From: UBA1672 sp050633645
Lineage (GTDB): Bacteria > Pseudomonadota > Alphaproteobacteria > Micavibrionales > Micavibrionaceae
Reading direction: 5' to 3'
Length of the DNA stretch: 64,000 bases
Assembly: GCA_050633645.1 (NCBI GenBank)
Contig: JBOEGX010000002.1
Coordinates: forward strand, 248,001 to 312,000
Shown here: positions 27,801-34,721 of the stretch, one piece after another
Layout of the letters: every line of letters begins with the position of its first letter
Numbering within the stretch: the stretch's first letter is position 1
Notes under the pieces: generated by a model
Seen by the model: only the letters and a program-made list of their open reading frames with translations
What the model was told of the DNA's origin: nothing
Database searches by the model: none
Made by a program: the position numbers and the translations under genes

Positions 27801-29639
27801 TTCCAAAAGAAAATCATGAATCCAAACGGAGCGATCCGCACCCTCAGGCTTCACCTCAAACGGTAATTCCGCAATCGCACGCAACCCCATATCTTCCAAA
27901 ATTGGCATAACATCAGACAAAGTCACGGGCGATCCGACATGGAACACTTTAAGACGAATACGACTTAAATCAGAATCATTGGGTCTGTATAGATCAAGAA
28001 TAACGCGATCGCGTTCCAATGCCAGTTCAATGTTTTCAATATCAAAAACACACTGCTTTGCTAAATAATTCTGTGTGTACCCAATCGGGAACGCATCCGC
28101 ATATCGCAAGGAAACATCCGTAATTTTTGTATCATCATCATAAGCATCGCCAAGCGCATTATTCAAACGCTCCGACCATGTTTGCCCACAATCACGAATA
28201 CGCCCCTCAATCTTTTTTGCACTAAGCTTGGGTGGGTTTTTCTGTGATATATTAACAACAAACATCACCCGCGCAAACACGGAATCATCCAAAGTCGTAT
28301 AGAAATTGGCGAGCTTCCCATTGGTCTCTTCCTCCAATATCTTCGCAATATCCTTACGAAGGCGCGTCCCAAAACGATCACGCGGAATATAAACAAGACA
28401 AGAAATATAACGTCCAAACGGGTCTTTACGCATAAACAATGCAATACGCTGACGCTCTTGCAAACGAATAATACTCTTACATGTCCGTAACAATTCAGGC
28501 ACTTCAATCTGGAACAATTCATCGCGCGGATATTTTTCCAAAATATGACGCAACGCTTTACGATCATGCGTCCCCGTATCAAAATCAGATGCCGCGACCG
28601 TTTCCTCAACCTTCGTCCGCAAATACGGAACATCGCTCACACTACGAGAATACGTCACAGAGGTAAGCAACCCAATAAACAACTTCTCTCCCGTCACATC
28701 ACCTTTGTCATTATACGTTTTAATCGCCACACAATCCATCGGAACACGTCTGTGAACGGTTGCCAAACGGTTGGTTTTAGAAACTGAAACAGGCGGCAAT
28801 CCACGGCGCAATTCCTGCAAATTCCGCGGCAACCCTTCATCATCTTCACTCACATAAGCGGGGGAAACATCGCCGTGCAGAAGACCAAGCCCTGACCCCT
28901 TAACCGTTTTACTTTGTAAAACGCCCTTATCTTCTACAAATGTATACTCACGATATCCCAAAAAGGTAAAATTATTATCGTGCAAATAATCAAGAAACGC
29001 ACAATGCTCCTGAATTTCCTGCGCAGGACGACGCGTCGTAGCCGCATTCAGCTCCTCAGAAGCCTCTTTCATCTTCATCAAGAGGTTTTGCCAATCCGTA
29101 TTGGCGTAAAACACATCATCCAAAACCTTGTAAAGACCATCAGATAACGCCTCAACCGCCGCATCGGATAATGTTTCGTTAATTTGAACATGAATATGCG
29201 CCTGACGATGATCACCATCACCGCAAGATGTCGATATATTCACCAAATCACCTTTATCGTCATAAGACGCATAAATATTCGGATGAATCAAAATTCCAAT
29301 CAAAATGTCATGATTATTAATCTCCGCAACAACAGAATCCACCAAAAATGCCAAATCGTCGCTCACGATATCAATAACCGTTTTACGACACTCGAAATCA
29401 TCTGAATTTGGACAATACACCTTAAGCTTCGGCTCGCCTTTTTCACGCCCTTTCGACATGTCCCAATGAGAAATTGCCATTTGCGCCAAAATATTCGAAT
29501 CAAAAAACTCTAAATCTTCGCTGCTAATCTTAGAGCACAGAAGATCCAACATCTTCTTTAAACCATCGGGAGACTTAGGAGGAAGCGCCTTACGCGCCTG
29601 TTGAATCAGAAGATCAAACTCTTTTTTTTCTTTAGCCAT
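24813..29639 (-). CDS. gdhB: NAD-specific glutamate dehydrogenase, large (L_180/GDH-4) type
   Basis: A 1,608-residue enzyme that oxidatively deaminates glutamate to 2-oxoglutarate with NAD. Start at the ATG of MAKEKKEFDLLIQQARKALP, with GGTGAG 7 nt upstream; a GTG four codons earlier is rejected since it coincides with that ribosome-binding site. The long N-terminal half holds ACT-like regulatory regions; the catalytic core (about residues 840-1150) carries KIARGGLRWSDRHEDYRTEV, VPMGSKGGFVVK with the substrate lysine, and a dinucleotide-binding part around GVGDMGGDVFGNGMLLS; the C-terminal domain is helical. Genes of this size are typical of alpha- and gammaproteobacteria. It is the longest gene here and apparently monocistronic. 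Confidence 0.97.
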   Translation of the reverse strand: MAKEKKEFDLLIQQARKALPPKSPDGLKKMLDLLCSKISSEDLEFFDSNILAQMAISHWDMSKGREKGEPKLKVYCPNSDDFECRKTVIDIVSDDLAFLVDSVVAEINNHDILIGILIHPNIYASYDDKGDLVNISTSCGDGDHRQAHIHVQINETLSDAAVEALSDGLYKVLDDVFYANTDWQNLLMKMKEASEELNAATTRRPAQEIQEHCAFLDYLHDNNFTFLGYREYTFVEDKGVLQSKTVKGSGLGLLHGDVSPAYVSEDDEGLPRNLQELRRGLPPVSVSKTNRLATVHRRVPMDCVAIKTYNDKGDVTGEKLFIGLLTSVTYSRSVSDVPYLRTKVEETVAASDFDTGTHDRKALRHILEKYPRDELFQIEVPELLRTCKSIIRLQERQRIALFMRKDPFGRYISCLVYIPRDRFGTRLRKDIAKILEEETNGKLANFYTTLDDSVFARVMFVVNISQKNPPKLSAKKIEGRIRDCGQTWSERLNNALGDAYDDDTKITDVSLRYADAFPIGYTQNYLAKQCVFDIENIELALERDRVILDLYRPNDSDLSRIRLKVFHVGSPVTLSDVMPILEDMGLRAIAELPFEVKPEGADRSVWIHDFLLETPEIDGHVTIADVKTNFEKAFAKIWYNEVENDGLNRLVLSAGANWHEITIIRSYVRYMRQLRIPFSREYIEKALTENPEIARILINMFKAMLDPENQKQSKNLVSACADEMDSALDKVVSSDYDRILRSLMTLVSATLRTNYYQRQENGSAKPYLSLKFDSCKIDFMPKPRPFREIFVYSPRVEAIHLRGDKIARGGLRWSDRHEDYRTEVLGLMKAQMVKNAVIVPMGSKGGFVVKTPTNSREEFIAEGIECYKTFIRGLLDITDNQDGNKILPPKDVIRLDGDDPYLVVAADKGTATFSDIANGLSQEYGFWLDDAFASGGSAGYDHKKMGITARGAWESVKYHFRLFNHDTQTQSFDVAGVGDMGGDVFGNGMLLSKHIRLVGAFNHLHIFCDPNPDEDKSFKERKRLFDCVGGWDQYDEKTLSKGGRIYSRSDKLLTLTPEIKERFDLKKDKVTPVELMRAILKARTDLLWFGGIGTYIKSSKETNADAGDKATDSLRIDAPQIRAKVIGEGANLGVTQLGRVELGERGVAINTDFLDNSGGVDSSDHEVNIKILLSDVMMQKSHNMDIKARNKLLETMTDEIADHVLRHNYQQAQAISLAEMQAKENLQIQDAFIQDMEREQGLSRKIEALPDQDIIEQRLRTGKGLTRPELCVLLSYAKISLTKDLLKSDIPDNSEMDYWIMDYFPEVLGQKFKTEILRHRLKREIIATMMANSLINRLGPTFLKSRMNKTGANVKDITQAYIIVRDAFGLRHFWDAVEALDGKVPAQVQLKAMREIARLAEHGITWFLTRLGRDMDVNKDAKEFSAGIKELSQHLDGLVTDGLKDSIKNRQNAAVHDGIPKDLAHQIALMPVMSSACDIIRISSEQNTDLKNTARTYFELGERFYLDWLRQQARFLSHEDHWQDEAANGLIDQLYGSQAGMTVRILRDMNGKATKMPKGTSLVDVWLENHQHHLKQLDSLFVDLRRAGTVDLTMLTVAEQRLRQFYGG

Positions 29640-29768
29640 TTCAATACTCACCGCTGCTATATTTCACGCTCGGCATTCTAGTGATAAAACCAAAGGCGGT
29701 CTAGTGGCATAACCCGTTATAAACAAAATATTTACTGTGCATCGCACAAGAAATGCTCTCATTATTAA

Positions 29769-30167
29769 TTATGGCTCGGGATACGATTCAGATATATTCA
29801 ACAATGCTCCCTTATTAACATTCTTTTCAACCGAACCATCATTAAACAGGCTCTTCAACACCTGCCTCTTATCACTATCTAAATGAATCCCCAAAAGATT
29901 AACCATATCATTTTTCATTTCACTCAATCGTGCACGCCCATCATCTGTGATCTGGTACAATCTGCGTGGCAAATTATGCTCAATATCCGCTTCTATCTCT
30001 TTTTCAGAAGCAACAAGCCCCTTGCGCTCCATTCTTTGCAGTGTCGTATAAGCCGTCCCCCGCTTAAGAGCACCTTGCGATTTCTCAACCATTTCATGAG
30101 CATAAGAAGGTGATTCTGCCTGATTTAAATAATCTAAAATCCGAAATTCCACATTAGACATATTCAT
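29769..30167 (-). CDS. PadR-like winged-helix transcriptional regulator
   Basis: A 132-residue protein starting at the ATG of MNMSNVEFRILDYLNQAESP with AAGG upstream; a GTG 18 nt earlier is weaker. The winged helix spans residues about 1-75: FRILDYLNQAESPSYAHEMV, GALKRGTAYTTLQRMERKGL, and the wing VASEKEIEADIEHNLPRRLY, with YQITDDGRARLSEM following. This layout matches PadR/phenolic acid repressor regulators, which usually control a neighbouring gene. No obvious target adjoins; the island of mobile remnants begins 32 nt upstream. Confidence 0.85.
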   Translation of the reverse strand: MNMSNVEFRILDYLNQAESPSYAHEMVEKSQGALKRGTAYTTLQRMERKGLVASEKEIEADIEHNLPRRLYQITDDGRARLSEMKNDMVNLLGIHLDSDKRQVLKSLFNDGSVEKNVNKGALLNISESYPEP

Positions 30168-30199
30168 ATCATTAACCTTACTCACCTTTAGTTATATTT

Positions 30200-30664
30200 T
30201 CAAAAGAATATACCAAACTTCATAGACCCTAACAAATAATTAAGCAAGAAAATCAGGCGCTTTTGTTTATTGGCGGGGGTTAGATGGTCGAAAATATCAA
30301 GATTGGGCAGGTTAACGATGACCTCCCGCGCGAGTTGAGAGTCTTTGCGTTGCTCTGCGCGTTCCACCGCATTCCAGAGCATCCCACGGTCGCGCGTCCA
30401 TGCGGGTGCATCTTTGGGAGCGACGATAAAGCTGCCCATGACGCCTGCGCGTCTGCGGTAATCATGGGCATGGAGTTTGGTGGGGGCGATGATTTCTGAT
30501 GGCTCGTCTTGGTTGAATATCGGGCGAAGGGGTTTAGGCTCTGCGCCCTCCTCCAGACGTTGCCCCGCGCGATACGCCGCCGCGGCCACCGCGCTGTTCT
30601 CCCCTCCATCAGCCCGCCGGCGCGATATAATCCGCGCTTCTAAACGGTATAAATAATCAATCAT
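30200..30664 (-). pseudogene. Truncated MobA/MobL-family relaxase remnant
   Basis: A 154-residue reading frame. The first 110 residues read like the N-terminus of a MobA/MobL plasmid relaxase: RLEARIISRR, then SAVAAAAYRAGQRLEEGAEP, HDYRRRAGVMGSFIVAPKDA, PAWTRDRGMLWNAVERAEQR and KDSQLAREVIVNLP. Intact relaxases continue for hundreds of residues through the HUH histidine motif; here the similarity stops and an unrelated hydrophobic tail (LIFLLNYLLGSMKFGIFF) closes the frame. The segment is noticeably G+C-richer than the Sel1 gene next to it, fitting a transferred origin. It is almost certainly non-functional and marks the left end of the accessory block. Confidence 0.75.
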
Positions 30665-30948
30665 TTTAATCTACGCAGTAATTCATATCTTTAGGTTACA
30701 TAATCCAAAGGCCATATAGCATGAGCCAATAGATATATGGAAACAAAAAATACAACTTACAGCATAAAAATTCCATCAACGTATAACTACACTCTTTCCG
30801 CATTATTCGTGCCAATACCGAAACTAATTTTATGCACGGGAAATAAGGCGGATTTGACGGAGGTAAAAATCACCCTCGATAATCTTTACTTGCAATTTTC
30901 AATTATTCTTGCGACATATAAATAATTTTTATAAAATTAGGTCATTTT
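30665..30948. other. Non-coding gap at the left side of the accessory block
   Basis: A 284-nt A+T-rich gap. It contains the left copy of the 38-bp repeat (30779-30816) and a short frame of 62 codons around it that I do not consider a gene. No clear promoter for the Sel1 gene was identified; a modest AGGT ribosome-binding site precedes its ATG. Confidence 0.4.
30779..30816 (-). repeat. 38-bp direct repeat, left copy; contains a -24/-12-like motif
   Basis: Identical over 38 bp to 33063-33100 in the same orientation, with no similarity beyond the edges. Read on the minus strand it includes TGGCACGAATAATGC, close to the sigma54 promoter consensus (TGGCAC-N5-TTGC). The two copies bracket the Sel1-Rhs-toxin/antitoxin block. 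Confidence 0.8.
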
Positions 30949-31521
30949 ATGCATATTTTAATTTTAGTTATATTAGTTTTTATATTTTCCAATAACGTAC
31001 ACGCTGAAACATGTGGAGGTATTAAAACATGCTTGATGCTTGCAGAAAAAGGCGATTTAGACGCACAGCTTAATGTGGCAGATGCTTATTACTGGGGTGA
31101 AACGCTAGGCGTAAAGAAAAATCAGGAACTTGGTTATCAATGGTATTTGAAGGCAGCCAAACAAGGAAGTCCATATGCACAATTTAATGTAGCGGTCTCT
31201 CTTGATAATGGGGATGGCATAGAAAAAGACCATCTTAAGGCTTTTACATGGTACTACCTAGCGGCAGAAAAAGGTCATTTTCATGCTCAGGAATCCGTAG
31301 GCGATTATTATCATTTCGGAGAAGAAATCGGAACAAAAAATTTGATAAAAGCCTATGCTTGGTATGTACTATCACTGGAAAATGGTAATGAAAGTATAAA
31401 AAATATAATTCAAGAAGTTGAACAAGAGTTAGAAGACACAGACCAAAAACAGGATGCAGAAAACATTCTTCAGCATTATCGGGAAATATATAAAAAATCG
31501 GGGCTAATATACCCCGATTAA
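30949..31521 (+). CDS. Exported Sel1-repeat protein
   Basis: A 190-residue protein with a signal peptide (start MHILILVILVFIFSNNVHA, cleavage before ETCGG) and about three Sel1-like (TPR-type) repeats: GDLDAQLNVADAYYWGETLG, then LGYQWYLKAAKQGSPYAQFN and KAFTWYYLAAEKGHFHAQES, then KAYAWYVLSLENGNESI. Such repeats mediate protein-protein contacts in the periplasm. The coding sequence is very A+T-rich. It converges on the Rhs fragment at 31536, with only 14 nt between stops. Exported Sel1 proteins serve as immunity partners to some effectors (for example those paired with Tle5 phospholipases), so a protective role against the adjacent Rhs tip is possible but unproven. Confidence 0.85.
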   Translation: MHILILVILVFIFSNNVHAETCGGIKTCLMLAEKGDLDAQLNVADAYYWGETLGVKKNQELGYQWYLKAAKQGSPYAQFNVAVSLDNGDGIEKDHLKAFTWYYLAAEKGHFHAQESVGDYYHFGEEIGTKNLIKAYAWYVLSLENGNESIKNIIQEVEQELEDTDQKQDAENILQHYREIYKKSGLIYPD

Positions 31522-31535
31522 ATTTTGTTTAAAAA

Positions 31536-32363
31536 CTAGTTTAGGTAAATCCCTACCTTACATGTACATCTAAGAGAATCGAGAACATCCCAAGGATCGC
31601 TATTAAGTTCCGTTAATGCTTGACCTGTATCCTCATTCATTGGACAACTTTTAATACCAAATTCATCGCATTCTTTTTCTAAACAAACATACAAATCTCC
31701 TCTTGCGCTTGCCTCAGCTATTATTTTTAATAAATTTTCATATATTTGATTAACTAGTTGCTGGTACTCTGCTTGGGTTAATTTCCTCCCTTTTTGCACT
31801 TCTAATAGCTCTTTGATTGCTTGCGCTCGCTTTTTCGCTTCTCTTCTTGCTTGTCCTCCATGATGTGATCGGATGCGGTTTCTTTCCCCTCTACTAGCTC
31901 TTCCATTGCGAGATACAGACTTCAACCCCTCAGGATCAATGAACATCACAGGATTGGCGGAGACATAGGCGAAGGTGTTCAGGCCGCCATTGAGGCCGAT
32001 GGGGTCGGAGGAGATATAGCGGCCTGTGGTGGGGTCGTAATATCGGTTCCAATTATAGTGAAGGCCACTCTCATCGTCCCAGTATTGCCCCGCGAAGCGT
32101 AGGTTTACGGTTTGTGTGCCTGTGGGTGCTCCGTTTCCAAACGCGTCACTATCCCAGCTCCAAACGCTTGCGCCTGTGCTGTCACTTGCCGCCCTTGGTG
32201 TTCCTAAATGATCGGTATGGAGATAGGTTAGAACGTCACTGCTCGACACGTTATCAATTTGCGCGATTGGCTCACCGTTGAGGTAAATATACTCACGGAT
32301 AAGCGCTCCGCTGCCGTCATACTCACCATAAAGCAAGCCACCCATTCCATAGACGTAATGCAC
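31536..32363 (-). CDS. Rhs C-terminal fragment, copy 1, with unknown tip
   Basis: A frame of 275 residues from a GTG. The first 145 are the Rhs repeat-associated core: YLHTDHLGTPRAASDS, LRFAGQYWDDESGLHYNWNR, YYDPTTGRYISSDPIGLNGG, NPVMFIDPEGL. After DPEGL the tip (about 128 residues) is unique: basic at first (RGERNRIRSHHGGQARREAK), then helical, ending with a Cys cluster (VCLEKECDEFGIKSC, LRCTCKVG). In full Rhs proteins this part is the toxin. Core similarity to copy 2 continues upstream to 32423, where an in-frame stop blocks it, so the gene has lost thousands of N-terminal bases. It may be silent, or a cassette for recombination. No same-strand immunity gene follows. Confidence 0.8.
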   Translation of the reverse strand: MHYVYGMGGLLYGEYDGSGALIREYIYLNGEPIAQIDNVSSSDVLTYLHTDHLGTPRAASDSTGASVWSWDSDAFGNGAPTGTQTVNLRFAGQYWDDESGLHYNWNRYYDPTTGRYISSDPIGLNGGLNTFAYVSANPVMFIDPEGLKSVSRNGRASRGERNRIRSHHGGQARREAKKRAQAIKELLEVQKGRKLTQAEYQQLVNQIYENLLKIIAEASARGDLYVCLEKECDEFGIKSCPMNEDTGQALTELNSDPWDVLDSLRCTCKVGIYLN

Positions 32364-32423
32364 TGTGCCTGCGCCTGTGACCTTTTTGGTGCGTTGGTTG
32401 TTGGCGTTATAGCTGTACGTGCC
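31923..32423 (-). repeat. 501-bp Rhs core repeat, copy 1
   Basis: Direct repeat of 34098-34598, same length and orientation and nearly identical, differing at scattered bases. It ends exactly where the ParE-like gene begins (stop codon at 32426-32428) on one side and at the DPEGL codons on the other. Confidence 0.85.
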
Positions 32424-32425
32424 GA

Positions 32426-32722
32426 TTACTCAATATGAGTGCGATAATCCATATCCTCACCTAACACACGCACAATATAGACAACTTCGTCACTCACTAT
32501 CTTGTACCAAATGAAATGGTGATTAACGTGAAAACGTCGATAGCCATGTTTAATATCATCACTGGCAATTCCAATTTCCGCATTAGACGACAATGTTATT
32601 AAACCAAGCTCTATCTCATCCAAATAACGATCAGCATGCTCTAAAGACCATCGTTCAAAACTATATAACCAGATATTGAGTAAATCCTGCTCGGCAAGGT
32701 GAGATTTTTCAATCCTGAGCAT
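32426..32722 (-). CDS. ParE/RelE-superfamily toxin
   Basis: A 98-residue toxin-like protein. ParE family features: SHLAEQDLLNIWLYSFERWS, HADRYLDEIELGLITLSSN, KHGYRRFHVNHHFIWYKIVS, VVYIVRVLGEDMDYRTHI. Homologues either poison gyrase (ParE) or cut mRNA on ribosomes (RelE); this sequence reads as ParE. It overlaps the antitoxin gene by 14 nt, the usual antitoxin-first order. Its stop codon lies 3 nt from the edge of the truncated Rhs core. Confidence 0.9.
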   Translation of the reverse strand: MLRIEKSHLAEQDLLNIWLYSFERWSLEHADRYLDEIELGLITLSSNAEIGIASDDIKHGYRRFHVNHHFIWYKIVSDEVVYIVRVLGEDMDYRTHIE

Positions 32723-32969
32723 TTACACCAGCCATCTCACGTGCCTTACGTTTTACATCCAACATATCTAACAAACCCGCATTGTCACTACGCTCTCCAT
32801 CAGAAAGAGCCGAACGAAGCGCCGCCGTTTTAAGATGCTCATATTCTTCTTTAGACATTAAAACTGCGACTGATTTCCCATTACGAGTTACACCAATCGG
32901 AGATTTTTGCGATTTTAGCAATAGCTCTCCAAATTCTCTTTTCGCATCGGTAGATGTATAAATATCCAT
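32709..32969 (-). CDS. Phd/YefM-family antitoxin
   Basis: An 86-residue protein with the Phd/YefM N-terminal DNA-binding fold: MDIYTSTDAKREFGELLLKS, PIGVTRNGKSVAVLMSKEEY, EHLKTAALRSAL. The C-terminus (MLDVKRKAREMAGVNAQD) would wrap the toxin. A strong GAGGAGA ribosome-binding site and a good sigma70 promoter precede it. As in related systems it presumably represses its own promoter, more strongly together with the toxin. Confidence 0.9.
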   Translation of the reverse strand: MDIYTSTDAKREFGELLLKSQKSPIGVTRNGKSVAVLMSKEEYEHLKTAALRSALSDGERSDNAGLLDMLDVKRKAREMAGVNAQD

Positions 32970-32998
32970 CGTATTTTCTCCTCATTTCTATACATTAC

Positions 32999-33027
32999 AT
33001 TTTAATTAAAATAATCATTTTGATCAA
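32999..33027 (-). promoter_or_regulatory. Sigma70 promoter of the toxin-antitoxin operon
   Basis: On the minus strand TTGATC and TAAAAT are separated by exactly 17 nt, about 30 nt before the antitoxin start codon. The spacer is A+T-rich with a local near-palindrome, fitting antitoxin autoregulation. Confidence 0.7.
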
Positions 33028-33062
33028 GTTATATTATAGACAGGCATATCCATTTTTCACCG

Positions 33063-33100
33063 ACGTATAACTACACTCTTTCCGCATTATTCGTGCCAAT
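33063..33100 (-). repeat. 38-bp direct repeat, right copy
   Basis: Perfect match to 30779-30816, located about 95 nt upstream of the antitoxin gene. The gap from here to 33320 contains a G-rich stretch (33120-33180) with no recognisable gene. Confidence 0.8.
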
Positions 33101-33324
33101 GATAGATTTAGCCGAAAGCAGGAGGAAATCTGCGCGGGGTTGTGGTTTTGGGGGTAAAGGAAAGGCGGGAAAACAAACAACAGATAAGATATTGAAATAA
33201 AAAGGGATTCAGTGTTCTATCACTTTATTTTTTTATGCGGGTGGGGTGGAGGAAACGGAAGGATTTAATCATAAATCCAACATCATAAAACAATAGCATA
33301 TTTCAAGGAATTATAGGCATAAAA

Positions 33325-33347
33325 AAACCCACCGCGAAGGTGGGTTT
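33325..33347 (-). terminator. Terminator of the Rhs-immunity operon
   Basis: AAACCCACC pairs perfectly with GGTGGGTTT over a 5-nt loop and is followed on the minus strand by TTTTATG. It lies 14 nt after the stop codon of the putative immunity gene. Confidence 0.85.
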
Positions 33348-33360
33348 GGTTGAAAGTTTT

Positions 33361-33633
33361 TTATTCAGATGTTTTTACAACATTAACTAAAAATAATTCA
33401 TCATCTATAGTTGATGATTGACACCATACATTATTCATATTTTCTAATGTGACCCAATTTTCATTAGAAAAATCTTTTATGATTATATCCTTTAAGTTTT
33501 GATCTATATCTAGTGATGATAAATCTAATTGATCTAACCATAGTTTAATGGCTTTATTTAAATTATCTTCACGAACTTGGCTAATATAAGTTCCATCTAA
33601 ATAGTTTAGTATAAATGTAAATAAGAATTTCAT
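33361..33633 (-). CDS. Putative immunity protein for Rhs tip 2
   Basis: A 90-residue, mildly acidic, soluble protein directly downstream of Rhs copy 2, with 2 nt between them. The sequence (start MKFLFTFILNYLDGTYISQV, then AIKLWLDQLDL, KDFSNENWVTLENMNNVWCQ, FLVNVVKTSE) recalls a family of small proteins, F-x-L-D-Y-x-G-G-T-Y-x-x-Q-V ... N-V-W-C ... V-N-V-V-K-T, that I remember as neighbours of secreted toxin genes in many bacteria; this is recall, not a search. Position, size, A+T-rich composition and the shared terminator all fit an immunity role. Confidence 0.75.
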   Translation of the reverse strand: MKFLFTFILNYLDGTYISQVREDNLNKAIKLWLDQLDLSSLDIDQNLKDIIIKDFSNENWVTLENMNNVWCQSSTIDDELFLVNVVKTSE

Positions 33634-33635
33634 AA

Positions 33636-34667
33636 TTAACGTTTACCTTTCTGAGAATGATTTTCACCTTTTCTCTCTGCTTCTTGCCTTAACTTTTTGA
33701 CTAGTCTTTCTTGTTTTTTAATAGCTTCTTTATCTGCTCTAGATTTATTAGGTTTTCTTTTCATGTCATCAAGAACAGCTTTCTCTTTATCATATTTTTC
33801 TTTATTTTTATTTTTTTTATTTTGGTTTACATGTTTTTCATTTTTACCACTATCTGATGCTTTCTTACCTTTTTTCTCACCCTCTTCACCTTTCTCAGAT
33901 TCATCCGCTGGAGCATTCGCAGTACCAATGCCAAATATTTCATCTGTAATATAATCAAGGCACTGAAAAATTGAGCCTAAAACAGGGATATTTTTTGTAG
34001 CCCCTTTAGCGCCACCCAAGATACCACCAGCAATACCACCCTTACTAACTCCTTTAGCTGCGTCATCTAAAATATCCCCTGCTGTATCAACAGACGTCAA
34101 CCCCTCGGGATCAATGAACATCACCGGATTTGCGCCGACATAGGCGAAGGTGTTGAGGCCGCCATTGAGGCCGATGGGGTCGGAGGAGATATAACGGCCT
34201 GTGGTTGGGTCGTAATATCGGTTCCAGTTGTAGTGCAGGTCGCTTTCATCGTCGTAATATTGACCAGCAAAGCGTAGGTTTACGGTTTGTGAGCCTGTGG
34301 GCGCTCCGTTTCCAAACGCGTCACTATCCCAGCTCCAAACGCTTGCCCCGCTTGTATTACTTGCAACCCTTGGCGTTCCAAGATGATCGGTATGGAGATA
34401 GGTTAGAACGTCACTGCTCGACACGTTATCAATTTGCGCGATTGGCTCACCATTGAGGTAAATATACTCACGGATGAGCGCTCCGCTGCCGTCATATTCA
34501 CCGTATAGCAAGCCACCCATTCCATAGACGTAATGCACTGTGCCTGCGCCTGTTACCTTTTTGGTGCGTTGGTTATTGGCGTTATAGCTGTACGTGCCTA
34601 TGGTGGTTGAGGATATATCAATGCTCTCCACCTGCCCCGCCGCGTTTATCAACTCCCCCCTTCCCAT
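33636..34667 (-). CDS. Rhs C-terminal fragment, copy 2, with Lys-rich toxin-like tip
   Basis: A 343-residue frame from an ATG. Residues 1-190 are the Rhs core (VESIDISSTTIGTYSYNANN, then the same blocks as copy 1, ending IDPEGL). The tip of about 150 residues has a Gly-rich hydrophobic stretch (GISGG-like, VSKGGIAGGILGGAKGATKN) that may aid membrane passage, an acidic linker, and a highly basic C-terminal part (DMKRKPNKSRADKEAIKKQE, then ending RKGENHSQKGKR). A Lys-rich helix pair ending in a His-containing basic motif is common in nuclease-type toxin tips, but the family is not identified. The N-terminus is missing about where copy 1 also loses its homologue. It is paired with an immunity gene, so it may still matter biologically. 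Confidence 0.82.
   Translation of the reverse strand: MGRGELINAAGQVESIDISSTTIGTYSYNANNQRTKKVTGAGTVHYVYGMGGLLYGEYDGSGALIREYIYLNGEPIAQIDNVSSSDVLTYLHTDHLGTPRVASNTSGASVWSWDSDAFGNGAPTGSQTVNLRFAGQYYDDESDLHYNWNRYYDPTTGRYISSDPIGLNGGLNTFAYVGANPVMFIDPEGLTSVDTAGDILDDAAKGVSKGGIAGGILGGAKGATKNIPVLGSIFQCLDYITDEIFGIGTANAPADESEKGEEGEKKGKKASDSGKNEKHVNQNKKNKNKEKYDKEKAVLDDMKRKPNKSRADKEAIKKQERLVKKLRQEAERKGENHSQKGKR
34098..34598 (-). repeat. 501-bp Rhs core repeat, copy 2
   Basis: Direct repeat partner of 31923-32423. Similarity to copy 1 stops at 34598, while the Rhs reading frame itself continues to 34667. Confidence 0.85.
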
Positions 34668-34721
34668 TCATACAAAATTCGATATGATAAAAACCACATG
34701 AATAAAAGGGAGCACCGCGTC

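Noticed and set aside
30737..30925. A 62-codon plus-strand frame beginning METKNTTYS
   Set aside because: It spans the 38-bp repeat, has no ribosome-binding site and no protein-like pattern; the repeat's other copy does not continue the frame.
30200..34667. A possible insertion sequence or integrative element with its own recombinase
   Set aside because: No transposase, integrase or terminal inverted repeats were found; only direct repeats and a relaxase remnant are present.
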